DNA of 64,000 bases from Porphyrobacter sp. HT-58-2 (GTDB taxonomy: Bacteria > Pseudomonadota > Alphaproteobacteria > Sphingomonadales > Sphingomonadaceae), in the NCBI RefSeq assembly GCF_002952215.1, contig NZ_CP022600.1, forward strand, positions 1,922,001 through 1,986,000, read 5' to 3'. The notes beneath the pieces are model-generated. The model did no database searches and was not told the origin of the DNA. It saw nothing but the letters and a program-made list of their open reading frames with translations. The position numbers and the translations under genes were made by a program. The number at the start of each line of letters is the position of its first letter. Positions within the stretch are counted from its first letter, which is position 1. Below are positions 16,853 through 25,214 of this stretch, in pieces.

Positions 16853-18094
16853 TTGTCTTTGCAGCTTCATACGGTGAAAGGGATTGTGGCCAGTGCGGTC
16901 GCGATTCCGCTCGCCGTTGTTGCAGGCGCCCATGCCCTCAGTAGTGCCAGCGTCAGGAACGCGCCTGAGCTTGCCGTGGCCATCTGGCCGGCAAACGGTG
17001 CGGCGCTCGAGAAGCTCGCCTACCGGTCCTTCGTCGAGGATGTCCGCAGCACTCTGAACACGCCAGGCGGCCAAGAGGGTGCAGACGATCTGTCTGGCGA
17101 CGAGCTCAACAAGCAGATATCGGTGGGGCAGGGCGACCTGCAGAGATTTGCCTCCGATGCCGCCTCGGCGGCGAGGGAGGCGCTGAGATATGAGCCACTC
17201 TCGTCAAAGGCCCACGCAGTCCTTGCGCTTTCCGAGCCTGATCCGTCCCGGCAACGCCGCATCATTGAACTGGCATCAAGCCTCAATCGGCGTGAACTGG
17301 CCCTTCAGGGGCTGGTGCTTCAGTCGAAGATCGATGCGCAGGATTATGCGGGTACGATGGAAACGCTCGACCAGATCCTGCGCGTCTATCCTCAGCGCAG
17401 AGCGGAGTTTTACCCTTATCTCACTGCAGCGCTGAGCGAAGAGGCGACCATACCCGCTTTCCGCAAGCTGCTGGCAGATCCCCTGCCGTGGCGCGACAGC
17501 TTCCTTATGCATGCCCTGAGGGACCCGGCCGCCACCAGAAACCTTGGGGTCATCCGCCAGTCCATTGCACTCGACAACGCGGAATTTGATCGCGCGCTCA
17601 TCGCGACACTGGTTCGCAATGGCGAGCTCGGCGCAGCTGCAACACTCTATGGCAAGTTTGCAAGCGCTCGCGGCCGAACAGCGCGATCGGGTTGGGCAGC
17701 GGACTTTCCGCCCTTCGACTGGGCTTTCGCCGATGAGCCCGGGCTGAGAGCCCAGCTCGCCAAAGGTGGTGACACGCTGGAATTCACCATTGATTCTGGC
17801 AATGGCGGCGCCCTCGCATCGCGCCTGCTGGCGCTGCCTGATGCGCCTTTTACCATTGTCGTCAAACACGAGGTTGGCCCGAACTCGTCTGTGAAGGACC
17901 TCAAGCTGCTTCTGGCATGCCCGGGGCAAGCCAGCCCATTCTTCGAGGCTTCCTTTGCTGACAGCAATGGGACCTTTGTTGTCAGCCAGCGGCCGCGCTG
18001 CACCTATGTCAATCTCGTGCTCTCAGGGCGCGCCTGGACAGACGGCGATGCGCTTGAAGGTACGATCACGAGCGTCACTGTTAAGCCCGGTTGA
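16853..18094 (+). CDS. Unknown exported or anchored protein of the exopolysaccharide locus
   Basis: 413 residues from a TTG start with a good ribosome site (GGAGGGG, 9 bases upstream). The N-terminus is a signal-anchor (IVASAVAIPLAVVAGAHALS). The middle is helical and resembles tetratricopeptide-like repeats (ALRYEPLSSKAHAVLALSEP). The C-terminal 130 residues look beta-rich, with two cysteines (ACPGQ and RCTYVN). No enzyme motif is recognised. It is 20 bases after wzc, so probably in the same operon and acting in the periplasm on polymer assembly. Confidence 0.75.
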   Translation: MSLQLHTVKGIVASAVAIPLAVVAGAHALSSASVRNAPELAVAIWPANGAALEKLAYRSFVEDVRSTLNTPGGQEGADDLSGDELNKQISVGQGDLQRFASDAASAAREALRYEPLSSKAHAVLALSEPDPSRQRRIIELASSLNRRELALQGLVLQSKIDAQDYAGTMETLDQILRVYPQRRAEFYPYLTAALSEEATIPAFRKLLADPLPWRDSFLMHALRDPAATRNLGVIRQSIALDNAEFDRALIATLVRNGELGAAATLYGKFASARGRTARSGWAADFPPFDWAFADEPGLRAQLAKGGDTLEFTIDSGNGGALASRLLALPDAPFTIVVKHEVGPNSSVKDLKLLLACPGQASPFFEASFADSNGTFVVSQRPRCTYVNLVLSGRAWTDGDALEGTITSVTVKPG

Positions 18095-18270
18095 GGCAGC
18101 ACGGGATTTGCATTGTCGCGCGTAGCGGCGCCTCTAGCAAAGGCTGGGCCCTGCCTGTAAAGGATACTCGAAAGGACTCGATGCCTCCCTGAAGTTCGCC
18201 TACCATGGCGTCTATGCATGCGCTTCTGCCGCTCGATTGGCCGCGCTGCTGCTGCACCAGCCTTTTTTCA

Positions 18271-18429
18271 ATGGAGCAACCGGATTTGCGATCTGTGAGG
18301 TCATGGCTTGCCGAGCGTCTTGGGCTCCGCGCCGAGGCCGCCCAAAATGGCGACTGGTGGGAGATTGACCTTATCCTCGTGCTCTTTTTCGGATCTGTGG
18401 CCGCCGGTCTTATTGCGCTACTGTCCTGA
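18271..18429 (+). CDS. Possible small membrane protein
   Basis: 52 codons from ATG 18271. The N-terminal half is charged (MEQPDLRSVRSWLAERLGLR) and the C-terminal half is one membrane helix (IDLILVLFFGSVAAGLIALLS). The frame is open further upstream to 18205. No clear ribosome site is seen. It might be the last gene of the polysaccharide operon or chance. Confidence 0.35.
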   Translation: MEQPDLRSVRSWLAERLGLRAEAAQNGDWWEIDLILVLFFGSVAAGLIALLS

Positions 18430-18491
18430 TGATCGCCTGTGGCCAATGCGCGCAGCGCTTCAATTCTGTTCATTGTGCCTTGGGCCGGGTG

Positions 18492-18953
18492 TCATTCATA
18501 TAGCGCAAGGATCGTTCTGACGATCGCCTGACCCTTTTCGCTCAGCAAGAAGCTCATGGGCTTCGGGGCTTGATCGTCGATCTCTCTCACGACCAGACCC
18601 GCCTCAATCAAGGCAGCCATCTGGCGCGCGGCGGTGCCCTCCGAAATGCCCCAGGATGCGATCCGATCCTCGAGCGTTACACTCCACCCCTGCAGGCGAA
18701 AGACAAACAGGTCGAGAAGGATCACCCAGGCCCTGTCCGAGATGATCTGAGCAGGCATATATCGCCGGCGAACAGCATAACGATCAAGCTCGCGGGCGGC
18801 ACCGAGAAGCAGTTCTCGGTCACTCGGCAAGAGTGCTTCATCAATTCGGGGTACAGACCAAGCAGCACCTAGGCCCTGAGCAACCCTTGCTTCCGCTGCG
18901 CTATACAGCGCTTCCAGCGAGGGCGATGGCCCGCGAGGCGCTCCTTTACTCAA
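18492..18953 (-). CDS. Winged-helix DNA-binding protein (MarR-like)
   Basis: 153 residues. The C-terminal 80 residues look like a winged helix: WVILLDLFVFRLQGWSVTLE, then a recognition helix in WGISEGTAARQMAALIEAGL, then a wing and the LLSEKGQAIV helix. It is a paralogue of the protein at 21699-22187 in layout and sequence. Its ATG overlaps the stop of the JAB-domain gene by 4 bases, so it is the last gene of that operon. Target unknown. Confidence 0.7.
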   Translation of the reverse strand: MSKGAPRGPSPSLEALYSAAEARVAQGLGAAWSVPRIDEALLPSDRELLLGAARELDRYAVRRRYMPAQIISDRAWVILLDLFVFRLQGWSVTLEDRIASWGISEGTAARQMAALIEAGLVVREIDDQAPKPMSFLLSEKGQAIVRTILALYE

Positions 18954-19429
18954 AACAGTCCCCTATCCTTCATGCTTGTGACCTCACGCGCACCCACCAC
19001 AAAATGGTCGTCGATCGTCAGGCCAAGATCACTTGCCTGACGGCTCAAAAGTCGCGTGTGTTCAATGTCTAAAAGGCTGGGGTGAGCGCAGCCGGAAGGA
19101 TGGTTGTGAGCAAGCAGAATTCGACGAGCGTCGAGATTCAAGGCACGACTGAAGACGCGCCGGGGCGTGAGAACAACATGAGCCTCCTGCCCCTCAGCAA
19201 TAACCTCCTCGCTGATCACATATCCTTCAGCGTCGGCGAAAAATGCGATCATGCGCTCCTCGCTCAGGTTTCGCATCATCATGAGCAGGTAGGAGCACAG
19301 CGAACTACGATCCTCACCCAACCTCGTGCGAACCAGCCTTTCCCGCATGCCATCATTAATCTGTCCGTCGTCAGAACATTTGGCGCAACTCGCGGCGTAG
19401 ATTAGCGGAGAGCGGGCCTCGTCTGGGGG
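18950..19429 (-). pseudogene. RadC-like JAB/JAMM-domain protein, 3' part, cut by IS3
   Basis: The frame is open from the IS3 border (DEARSPLIYAASCAKCSDDG) through ATG 19348 to the stop at 18950. The JAMM zinc motif is present: LLAHNHPSGCAHPSLLD with two His, Ser and Asp, preceded by VFSRALNLDARRI. RadC-type JAB proteins are common in mobile elements, and their biochemical role is unclear. The 5' end lies across the IS3 at 20881-20943. A shorter protein could still start at ATG 19348 with the whole JAMM part. The stop overlaps the winged-helix gene. Confidence 0.75.
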
Positions 19430-19435
19430 TTGATG

Positions 19436-20416
19436 TTAGGCGGCGAGCTTGCGGTGCTGCAAGCGCCGATGTTCGATGGTCTGTCGCTTGATCCTTTCAC
19501 GCTGTTTGATGATCGCCGGAGCCCTACCGAAGTAGGCGTCGGCGGGCGTCACGTTGGCCAGGCTTTCGTGGTAACGCTGGTGGTTGTAGTGCTCGACGAA
19601 GGCCTCGATCTGGGCCTCGAGGTCGCCGGGCAAGAAGTAGTTTTCCAAGAGGATGCGGTTTTTCAGGGTCTGGTGCCAGCGCTCGATCTTGCCCTGGGTC
19701 TGAGGGTGGCACGGTGCTCCGCGCACGTGGCTCATCTCGTTGGCCTCGATGTATTCCGCCAGTTCACCCGCGATGTAGCTGGGACCATTGTCGCTGAGCA
19801 GCCTGGGTTTGTGCAGCACCGTGGCGCTGTCGCAGCCGGAAGCTGCCAGGGCGAGGTCCAGCGTCTCGGTCACGTCTTCGGCCCGCATGTTGGTGCAAAG
19901 CTTCCAGGCGATGATGTAGCGCGAGAAGTCGTCGAGCACGGTGGAGAGATACATCCAGCCCCACCCTATGATCTTGAAGTAGGTAAAATCGGTCTGCCAC
20001 ATCTCGTTCGGCCGGGTGGTCTTGGTGTGGAACTGATCGGCGGCCTTGATCACCACATAGGCCGGGCTGGTGATCAGGTCGTGGGCCTTCAGCAGACGGT
20101 AAACCGTGGATTCCGACACAAAGTAGCGCTTCTCGTCGGTAAACCGCACCGCCAGCTCGCGCGGTGACAGCTCGGACTGTTCCAGCGCCATCTCGACGAT
20201 CTGGTCCTGCACCTCGGGTGCAATGCGGTTCCACACCCGGCCCGGCGCCGATGGCCGGTCTTCCAGCGCCTCCGGCCCGCCCTCAAGGTAGCGGTCATAC
20301 CAGCGGTAGAACGTCCGGCGGGCGATGCCGAGCTGGTCCAGCGTGCGCTTGGCAGGCAGATGCGATTGCTCGACGATCCTGATGATCTCGAGCTTCTCGG
20401 ATGCGGGATACCTCAT
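19436..20416 (-). CDS. IS3 family transposase OrfB
   Basis: 326 residues from the ATG (MRYPASEKLEIIRIVEQSHL). After a helix-turn-helix region comes the integrase core with Asp in MWQTDFTYFKI, Asp in LLSDNGPSYI and Glu in GKIERWHQTLKNRIL. The start overlaps the orfA stop (ATGA), so OrfAB may arise by coupling or frameshift. No defect is visible. Confidence 0.93.
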   Translation of the reverse strand: MRYPASEKLEIIRIVEQSHLPAKRTLDQLGIARRTFYRWYDRYLEGGPEALEDRPSAPGRVWNRIAPEVQDQIVEMALEQSELSPRELAVRFTDEKRYFVSESTVYRLLKAHDLITSPAYVVIKAADQFHTKTTRPNEMWQTDFTYFKIIGWGWMYLSTVLDDFSRYIIAWKLCTNMRAEDVTETLDLALAASGCDSATVLHKPRLLSDNGPSYIAGELAEYIEANEMSHVRGAPCHPQTQGKIERWHQTLKNRILLENYFLPGDLEAQIEAFVEHYNHQRYHESLANVTPADAYFGRAPAIIKQRERIKRQTIEHRRLQHRKLAA

Positions 20417-20802
20417 TCGTCGCCCTCCCCATCCGCAATCATGCTTTTTTTCAGCAGCCGGTTCTCGAGCGTCAGATCGGCGACGCATTCCTTCAAAGCG
20501 CGGGCTTCGCGTCGCAGATCCTGCACTTCGCCAGTGGTCGCGGCACGGGCAGTGTCACCGGCCAGGCGGCGCTTGCCCGCTTCCATGAACTCCTTCGACC
20601 AGGTGTAATACAGGCTCTGAGCGATGCCTTCCTTGCGGCACAGCTCGGCAATGCTGTCCTCGCCACGTAGCCCGTCGAGCACGATGCGGATCTTGTCTTC
20701 GGCCGAGAAATGGCGACGGGTTGCACGCCGGATGTCCTTCACGACCTTCTCAGCAGGGGCCTTTGTGGGAGGGGATTTTTTCAAGGAGGGTTGGGTCTTC
20801 AT
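20413..20802 (-). CDS. IS3 family transposase OrfA
   Basis: 129 residues from ATG 20802 (MKTQPSLKKSP). It carries the helix-turn-helix RRHFSAEDKIRIVLDGLRGE, then AELCRKEGIAQSLYYTWSKE, and a C-terminal leucine zipper-like helix (LRREARALKECVADLTLENR). OrfA binds the element ends. The open frame extends to 20835 but without conserved sequence. Confidence 0.92.
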   Translation of the reverse strand: MKTQPSLKKSPPTKAPAEKVVKDIRRATRRHFSAEDKIRIVLDGLRGEDSIAELCRKEGIAQSLYYTWSKEFMEAGKRRLAGDTARAATTGEVQDLRREARALKECVADLTLENRLLKKSMIADGEGDE

Positions 20803-20880
20803 CTTCGTTCCTTCGTCACTACGACGAAGCCCCAACCCTCCTTAAATCACAACCTCAAATCTGTGCCATTGGTGCTGACG

Positions 20881-20943
20881 GGGGACAGCATGCTGCTTTT
20901 CTGTCAGCGAATCGAAGAGAGGAAAGGCGTCTTCGGGCGACAT
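20881..20943 (-). pseudogene. JAB-domain gene, 5' end beyond the IS3
   Basis: ATG 20943 begins MSPEDAFPLFDSLTEKQHAV and runs into the IS3 border. Joined to 19429 after removal of the IS and a 4-bp duplication, the frame continues into DEARSPLIYAASCAK and the JAMM domain. It starts 43 bases after the stop of the small gene at 20986-21153. Confidence 0.7.
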
Positions 20944-20985
20944 GGCCGTGAGTTTACGGCCAACTAACGCAGTGAGCAATGCGCC

Positions 20986-21153
20986 TCAGGAGGAATCTTT
21001 GTCCCTCAAGGCCCTCAGCTTATCGATAGCCGAGGACAGATCGATAGCCGCAAAGATGTACCCCTCTTCGTCACAGATGCGCATCGCGTCCATCGCAAGA
21101 GCAATGGCGCGGTCAACTTGCTTCTGTTCGGGCGACGGCGAAGGTTCACTCAT
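20986..21153 (-). CDS. Small protein of unknown function
   Basis: 55 residues (MSEPSPSPEQKQVDRAIALA, then MDAMRICDEEGYIFAAIDLS). It looks soluble and helical. It is the first gene of an operon that continues with the JAB-domain and winged-helix genes. TTG at 21180 would extend it by nine residues. No family is recognised. Confidence 0.5.
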   Translation of the reverse strand: MSEPSPSPEQKQVDRAIALAMDAMRICDEEGYIFAAIDLSSAIDKLRALRDKDSS

Positions 21154-21698
21154 AAACGTTAATATATCCCGGGCACTCAATAGCCTGCAAAAGCATCACC
21201 AATCAAGGCGAGAAAAATACCCACAACGGTGTGGGATCGGGGATTTCTATCCGGACCGATTGGAAACTCGGCCCTTGTCCCTAATTGCAACAAAATGATT
21301 GCCCGCCCTCTGGGCAAGTCGAAGACCGGTCCAAGCCTCATCGCCAGATCCACCGCCTCTTGATTGATGACAACTCCTCTCCGGGATCAACGCAAGACGG
21401 CAAGACCTTTCCGCACTGTCAAATTTGCGCATGCGCCATGCGGATCGAATGGTTAACGTGCGTGAGATTAATGGTTAACGTGTGGGAGATGAAGCTCACA
21501 TGAAGAGGCTCCAGGCCATGTCGTTTGAGGATGACACGCCGCTTTCCCTCTCTTCGCTCGCGCGGCGGCATTGACATGATTAAGTGTTCATACGGATACG
21601 ATGCTCATGGCGCATATGGCTAATCAGGTTAGGAACCAAAACGGATCAAGTTCGTAGAAAGTTTTACAAGAGTTAACCACGTTTCGAAGGAGGAGGAA
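21154..21698. other. Intergenic region between divergent genes
   Basis: About 545 bases between the small gene at 20986 (minus) and the winged-helix gene at 21699 (plus). Apart from the 22-bp direct repeat and the inverted GTTAACCA site described separately, no coding sequence with support is seen. Short open frames here lack starts with ribosome sites. Confidence 0.6.
21449..21679 (+). promoter_or_regulatory. Direct repeat plus inverted half-site upstream of winged-helix gene
   Basis: Two tandem 22-bp units start at 21449 and 21471, each beginning ATGGTTAACGTG and matching at 19 of 22 positions. Their spacing is about two helical turns. A third copy of the core, inverted (GTTAACCA), lies at 21672-21679, 20 bases before the start codon. 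This layout suits an operator for a dimeric repressor, most simply the winged-helix protein itself. Function is inferred. Confidence 0.5.
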
Positions 21699-22187
21699 AT
21701 GCGCGCTGACCTTGTCCCAAACACTGATACGAACGTCTCAGACGAAAAGGTGATCAGTCATTTCGAAGTGCATCAGGGTATCGCTGATCAGATGGAAGCT
21801 CTTGCGATTGAATTGAGGAGCATCCCCGGTAGCTCGGTTGATACCGTACCGTCGCCAGCGACGCTTCAGGCGGTCCTGCGCAAGGTCTATTCTGCCCGCC
21901 GGAAGGTCGATGAGATCTTCGGCATGCAAGGGTTTGCGGTCAGTCCGGCATGGGACATCATGATGGACCTCTATCAGGCGCTTGACCGAGGAAAGGCTGT
22001 GTCAATCACCAGCGCTTGCATCGGGTCCGCCTGCCCGCCCACGACGGCGCTGCGCTGGCTTCAGGCCCTCGAAAACATGCAACTGATCGAACGCAGCCAG
22101 GATGCGTTCGACAAGCGCCGAAGCGTTGTCACTTTGACAGAAGGCGCCAAGGTCAAGATCGCAAGCGCGCTCGCCGTGTACCTCTGA
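21699..22187 (+). CDS. Winged-helix DNA-binding protein
   Basis: 162 residues with a very strong ribosome site (AAGGAGGAGG, 5 bases before ATG). The second half, from SPAWDIMMDLYQALDRGKAV through CPPTTALRWLQALENMQLIE to LTEGAKVKIASALAVYL, fits a MarR-like winged helix. It resembles the protein at 18492-18953. It is transcribed divergently from the small-JAB-winged-helix operon and faces the end of the conjugation operon. It could regulate either; the upstream direct repeats suggest self-regulation. Confidence 0.75.
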   Translation: MRADLVPNTDTNVSDEKVISHFEVHQGIADQMEALAIELRSIPGSSVDTVPSPATLQAVLRKVYSARRKVDEIFGMQGFAVSPAWDIMMDLYQALDRGKAVSITSACIGSACPPTTALRWLQALENMQLIERSQDAFDKRRSVVTLTEGAKVKIASALAVYL

Positions 22188-22479
22188 TGATTTAGAGGAC
22201 TCCGCTGGACATTGCCAGGACCGCGGGGGCCGCTGATCGCGGAACATGCAGGTGCATCAGACCATTGTTTTGTCGCGAGAGAGGCCTCCCGACATAAGCA
22301 ATCTCCGGACGCCTGCAGTTCTTTCGAAAATGGTTTATCGAGCCGCCTCGATGCAACGAGCGGCGAGGATCTTTGCCTCAGGGCCGGTGCGACCAGAAGA
22401 AAAGGCGTCTGGTCATTCGTCCCCCTGGCATTTCCCCGTGAGGCCCGCGCAGGCTGGATCGTCCTGCGCCAGGCAGCCC

Positions 22480-25185
22480 TCACCATTGCTTCACATCATC
22501 TGCAGCCTCCGGGCTTGCCCCTGTGGCTTTCTGCGTAACGCGTTCGAGGTCTCTGCGTGAAGCCTTGATCCGCGCGCCGCCACTGGCATGAGCCCCCTGA
22601 ACCGCATCTGCGATTTCCTGGGCAGCAGCGTCTTGCCTATGCGACATGATGCCAGAGCCCCGGCCTGCGGTGTGATCTTGCACATCCCGGGCTTGCGAAA
22701 CGCTGGTCCGCTCGACGGCCGGTCCGGGGGGCAGGGTCAGCCGATCCTCAATTTCTTCTCGAACCTGGTCAGCGAAGCTGGCGATGAATTTGGCCTGCAG
22801 CGCCCGACCCGGCTCGCTGAGCTGAAACGCAGCGTCATCGAAGCGTGCCTGGCCGTAAAAGTCACGGTTTGTCTCGATTTCGGCCAGGCCCCATCCGCGG
22901 TAAGCCTGCGACAGGTTCAGGCTGCCCGCTGCGCTGCTGCCTTCGAAAAAGGACGCCTGATGCTCAAGGCGATTGGCAAGCTCCTCGGCTCTGCGGGCCT
23001 CGAGAGTGTAGCTCTGAGCCTCGGTCAGCGAGGCATTCAGTCCGCTGGCGGTGGTCGAGACCGAAGAGCTTGACGCGGTGCTGACTGATCGCACGAAGCC
23101 CTCCCGGGTGTTCGACCAATTGCGACTATCCGATATCTGCGACAGGCTGCCAAATATCCGGGTGCGGTCCTCGGAAGCGATCCCGATGTCACTGTCGGTC
23201 CATGATTGGTTGCGCCCACCTTTTGCGCCGATATTCGCCGATGCAACGCCGTTTGTCAGACCTGCACTCGCGCCAGCCTCGCCATTCAGGAACCAGGACA
23301 CGGTAATATCGTCCGCCGCTCGGCGCGAAAGCCCGAACTGCCGCTGCAGATTGGTCGAGGCCTGATCAACCTCGCTGAAAGCAGTCTGGATGCTGTCGGC
23401 ATTCGAGGTCCCGCTGGCGCTCTCGAATGAGGAGCTCTTGCTGAACTGGTCCCTGAGTTCACGGAACTTGCTGACAGCACTGGACGTCGATTCCGCAGCA
23501 ACGTTGACATAGCTTTCGCTATTGGCGCGGGCCTGCGACGCCATGCTCGACAGCCGCGACGTGAATTCCTGTCCCAGGGTCGGGGTGAAGGGATAGCTCG
23601 AATTCGGCAGCTGATCGTAGCTCGCCTGCCCGAAGCTCGCGGTCACCGTGCCGCTGTCGCTGACTGTGCGGATCTGCTGCGCGCCATAGGTAAAGCTTGG
23701 CGCGATCGTGCCCTGTGAGAACTGGCGGGTCATGACACTGGCGTTCTCGAGGCTGGTATTGCCGAGCGCAAGATTGCCGGTGCTCGCCTCGCGGGCCGCT
23801 TCCTCTGCCGCATTCTGGCTGGGGTTGAGGTAACTCGTCGCATGATGGGAAATCGCCATCGCACCTCTGGCAACGCCGCCGGCAAGGAAGGGCACGGAGG
23901 CGACAAGGTACCCCGCCAGAAGCCCGATATCGCTGTTCACATCGGCCATGCCGGTGAAGCTCGCAAGGCTGAGGCCATTGGCGCCCGTTGCCGCGGCCAT
24001 GTCGGCTGCGCCCTTGTACATCAGCATCATGTGGAGGATGACGAAGAGAGGGCCCCAGGCGGCAAGGTAGAAGAAGCCCGTCACATAGCCCTTCAATGCG
24101 ATTGGCCCGGTCTTCGGCATGAGGAACAGCGGGAAGAGCACTGGAAACAGCGCGTAGAACAACACGGTCAGCACGATATTGAGGAGCGGCACCCATTTCA
24201 TCGCATTGCTGGCAATCGAGCCATAGGTCCGCTCGGTCTGAATATCGGCGCGGGTCTGCGCATAGACATCGACATTCCCGGCACCGGACGCTGCCGACAT
24301 CGAATGCATCGCCTGGCCCATCGCGTTGATGGTGAGCGTCTGCTTGAAAATATCCGTGGCACTGGCCGATACGCCGGTGAGATACTGGTAGGCCACGGGC
24401 AGGTCAGCAAAGAGCTTGGCCTTGGCAAGTGCTGCGGTCTGGTTGGGATAGAGCTGGCGGCCGAAGACCGTGCCCATGCTGTCGACGAGGCTCGTCCATT
24501 GGCCATTGAGCGCGCCATAGGCCTCGCGGCAGGTGACGATGCTTGAAGAAACCTCGCCCGAGCCCGCGTCGCGCGTCAGGAAACGCTGCGCCCGCGCCTG
24601 GCTGCCGGGCGCAATGGTTGTCCAGATATCCCCGCTTTCGGCGAGTTCCTTCATCGAATAGCGGCCAAGCAGCACGTCGTAGAAGACGCATTGCCGGAAA
24701 TGCTCATCGAGATTGGCGGCGAACTCGGGATCGGAGATGCGCAGCGAGCGCGTCGCATCGTAGAGACGCGCGCCGTAGATCATGCCGTTGTTCGAATAGT
24801 TGAGATCGCCCGGCAGGCCGAACACCACCTCGGCCGACCCGGTGAGATAATCGCCCACCTGGCTCGTGAAGCTCGCCATCAGCGCAAGGCCGAGCGGCAC
24901 ATTGCTGACAGCGGCCGGGGCGAGGGTGGGATTGAGGCGGTCGGTGACCCGCACATCGAGCCGCGGCACCATCAGGCAGGAGTAGATGAGGGTGGCGCCC
25001 AGGAACCAGTTGATCCACGCGCGCCAGTCCTGATTGAAAGCAAGGGTAATGGCCGACAGCGCAAGGCCCATGACCATCACAACCTGCAGCAGGCTCTTGT
25101 AGCCGCCGTTGCCGGTCCAGGCGGCAACCGCCTGAAAAACATTGACGAGATAGTCCCCGCCGCCGACCGTGAAGATCTCAACCAT
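22480..25185 (-). CDS. traG: F-type conjugative transfer protein TraG (mating-pair stabilisation/pilus assembly)
   Basis: 901 residues, near the length of F TraG. The N-terminal third has several membrane helices (start MVEIFTVGGGDYLVNVFQAV; LLQVVMVMGLALSAITL), and further helices lie at about 330-440. The long C-terminal periplasmic part is Ser/Ala/Gln-rich and helical. In F, TraG acts with TraN in mating-pair stabilisation, blocks redundant transfer through its C-terminus, and its N-terminus is needed for pilus assembly. It is the last gene of the transfer operon, 29 bases after traH. Confidence 0.92.
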   Translation of the reverse strand: MVEIFTVGGGDYLVNVFQAVAAWTGNGGYKSLLQVVMVMGLALSAITLAFNQDWRAWINWFLGATLIYSCLMVPRLDVRVTDRLNPTLAPAAVSNVPLGLALMASFTSQVGDYLTGSAEVVFGLPGDLNYSNNGMIYGARLYDATRSLRISDPEFAANLDEHFRQCVFYDVLLGRYSMKELAESGDIWTTIAPGSQARAQRFLTRDAGSGEVSSSIVTCREAYGALNGQWTSLVDSMGTVFGRQLYPNQTAALAKAKLFADLPVAYQYLTGVSASATDIFKQTLTINAMGQAMHSMSAASGAGNVDVYAQTRADIQTERTYGSIASNAMKWVPLLNIVLTVLFYALFPVLFPLFLMPKTGPIALKGYVTGFFYLAAWGPLFVILHMMLMYKGAADMAAATGANGLSLASFTGMADVNSDIGLLAGYLVASVPFLAGGVARGAMAISHHATSYLNPSQNAAEEAAREASTGNLALGNTSLENASVMTRQFSQGTIAPSFTYGAQQIRTVSDSGTVTASFGQASYDQLPNSSYPFTPTLGQEFTSRLSSMASQARANSESYVNVAAESTSSAVSKFRELRDQFSKSSSFESASGTSNADSIQTAFSEVDQASTNLQRQFGLSRRAADDITVSWFLNGEAGASAGLTNGVASANIGAKGGRNQSWTDSDIGIASEDRTRIFGSLSQISDSRNWSNTREGFVRSVSTASSSSVSTTASGLNASLTEAQSYTLEARRAEELANRLEHQASFFEGSSAAGSLNLSQAYRGWGLAEIETNRDFYGQARFDDAAFQLSEPGRALQAKFIASFADQVREEIEDRLTLPPGPAVERTSVSQARDVQDHTAGRGSGIMSHRQDAAAQEIADAVQGAHASGGARIKASRRDLERVTQKATGASPEAADDVKQW

Positions 25186-25214
25186 GGTACCGCGCCTTCG
25201 GCTTGTCTGGGCAA

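Larger units (their letters stand above)
19429..20880 (-). mobile_element. IS3-family insertion sequence
   Basis: About 1.45 kb carrying overlapping orfA and orfB on the minus strand. The borders are set by the split JAB gene: both flanks are runs of G (19425-19429 and 20880-20884). A 4-bp GGGG duplication restores the JAB frame exactly. The inverted repeats are not clear by eye, so the last bases are approximate. Both genes are intact. Confidence 0.85.
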
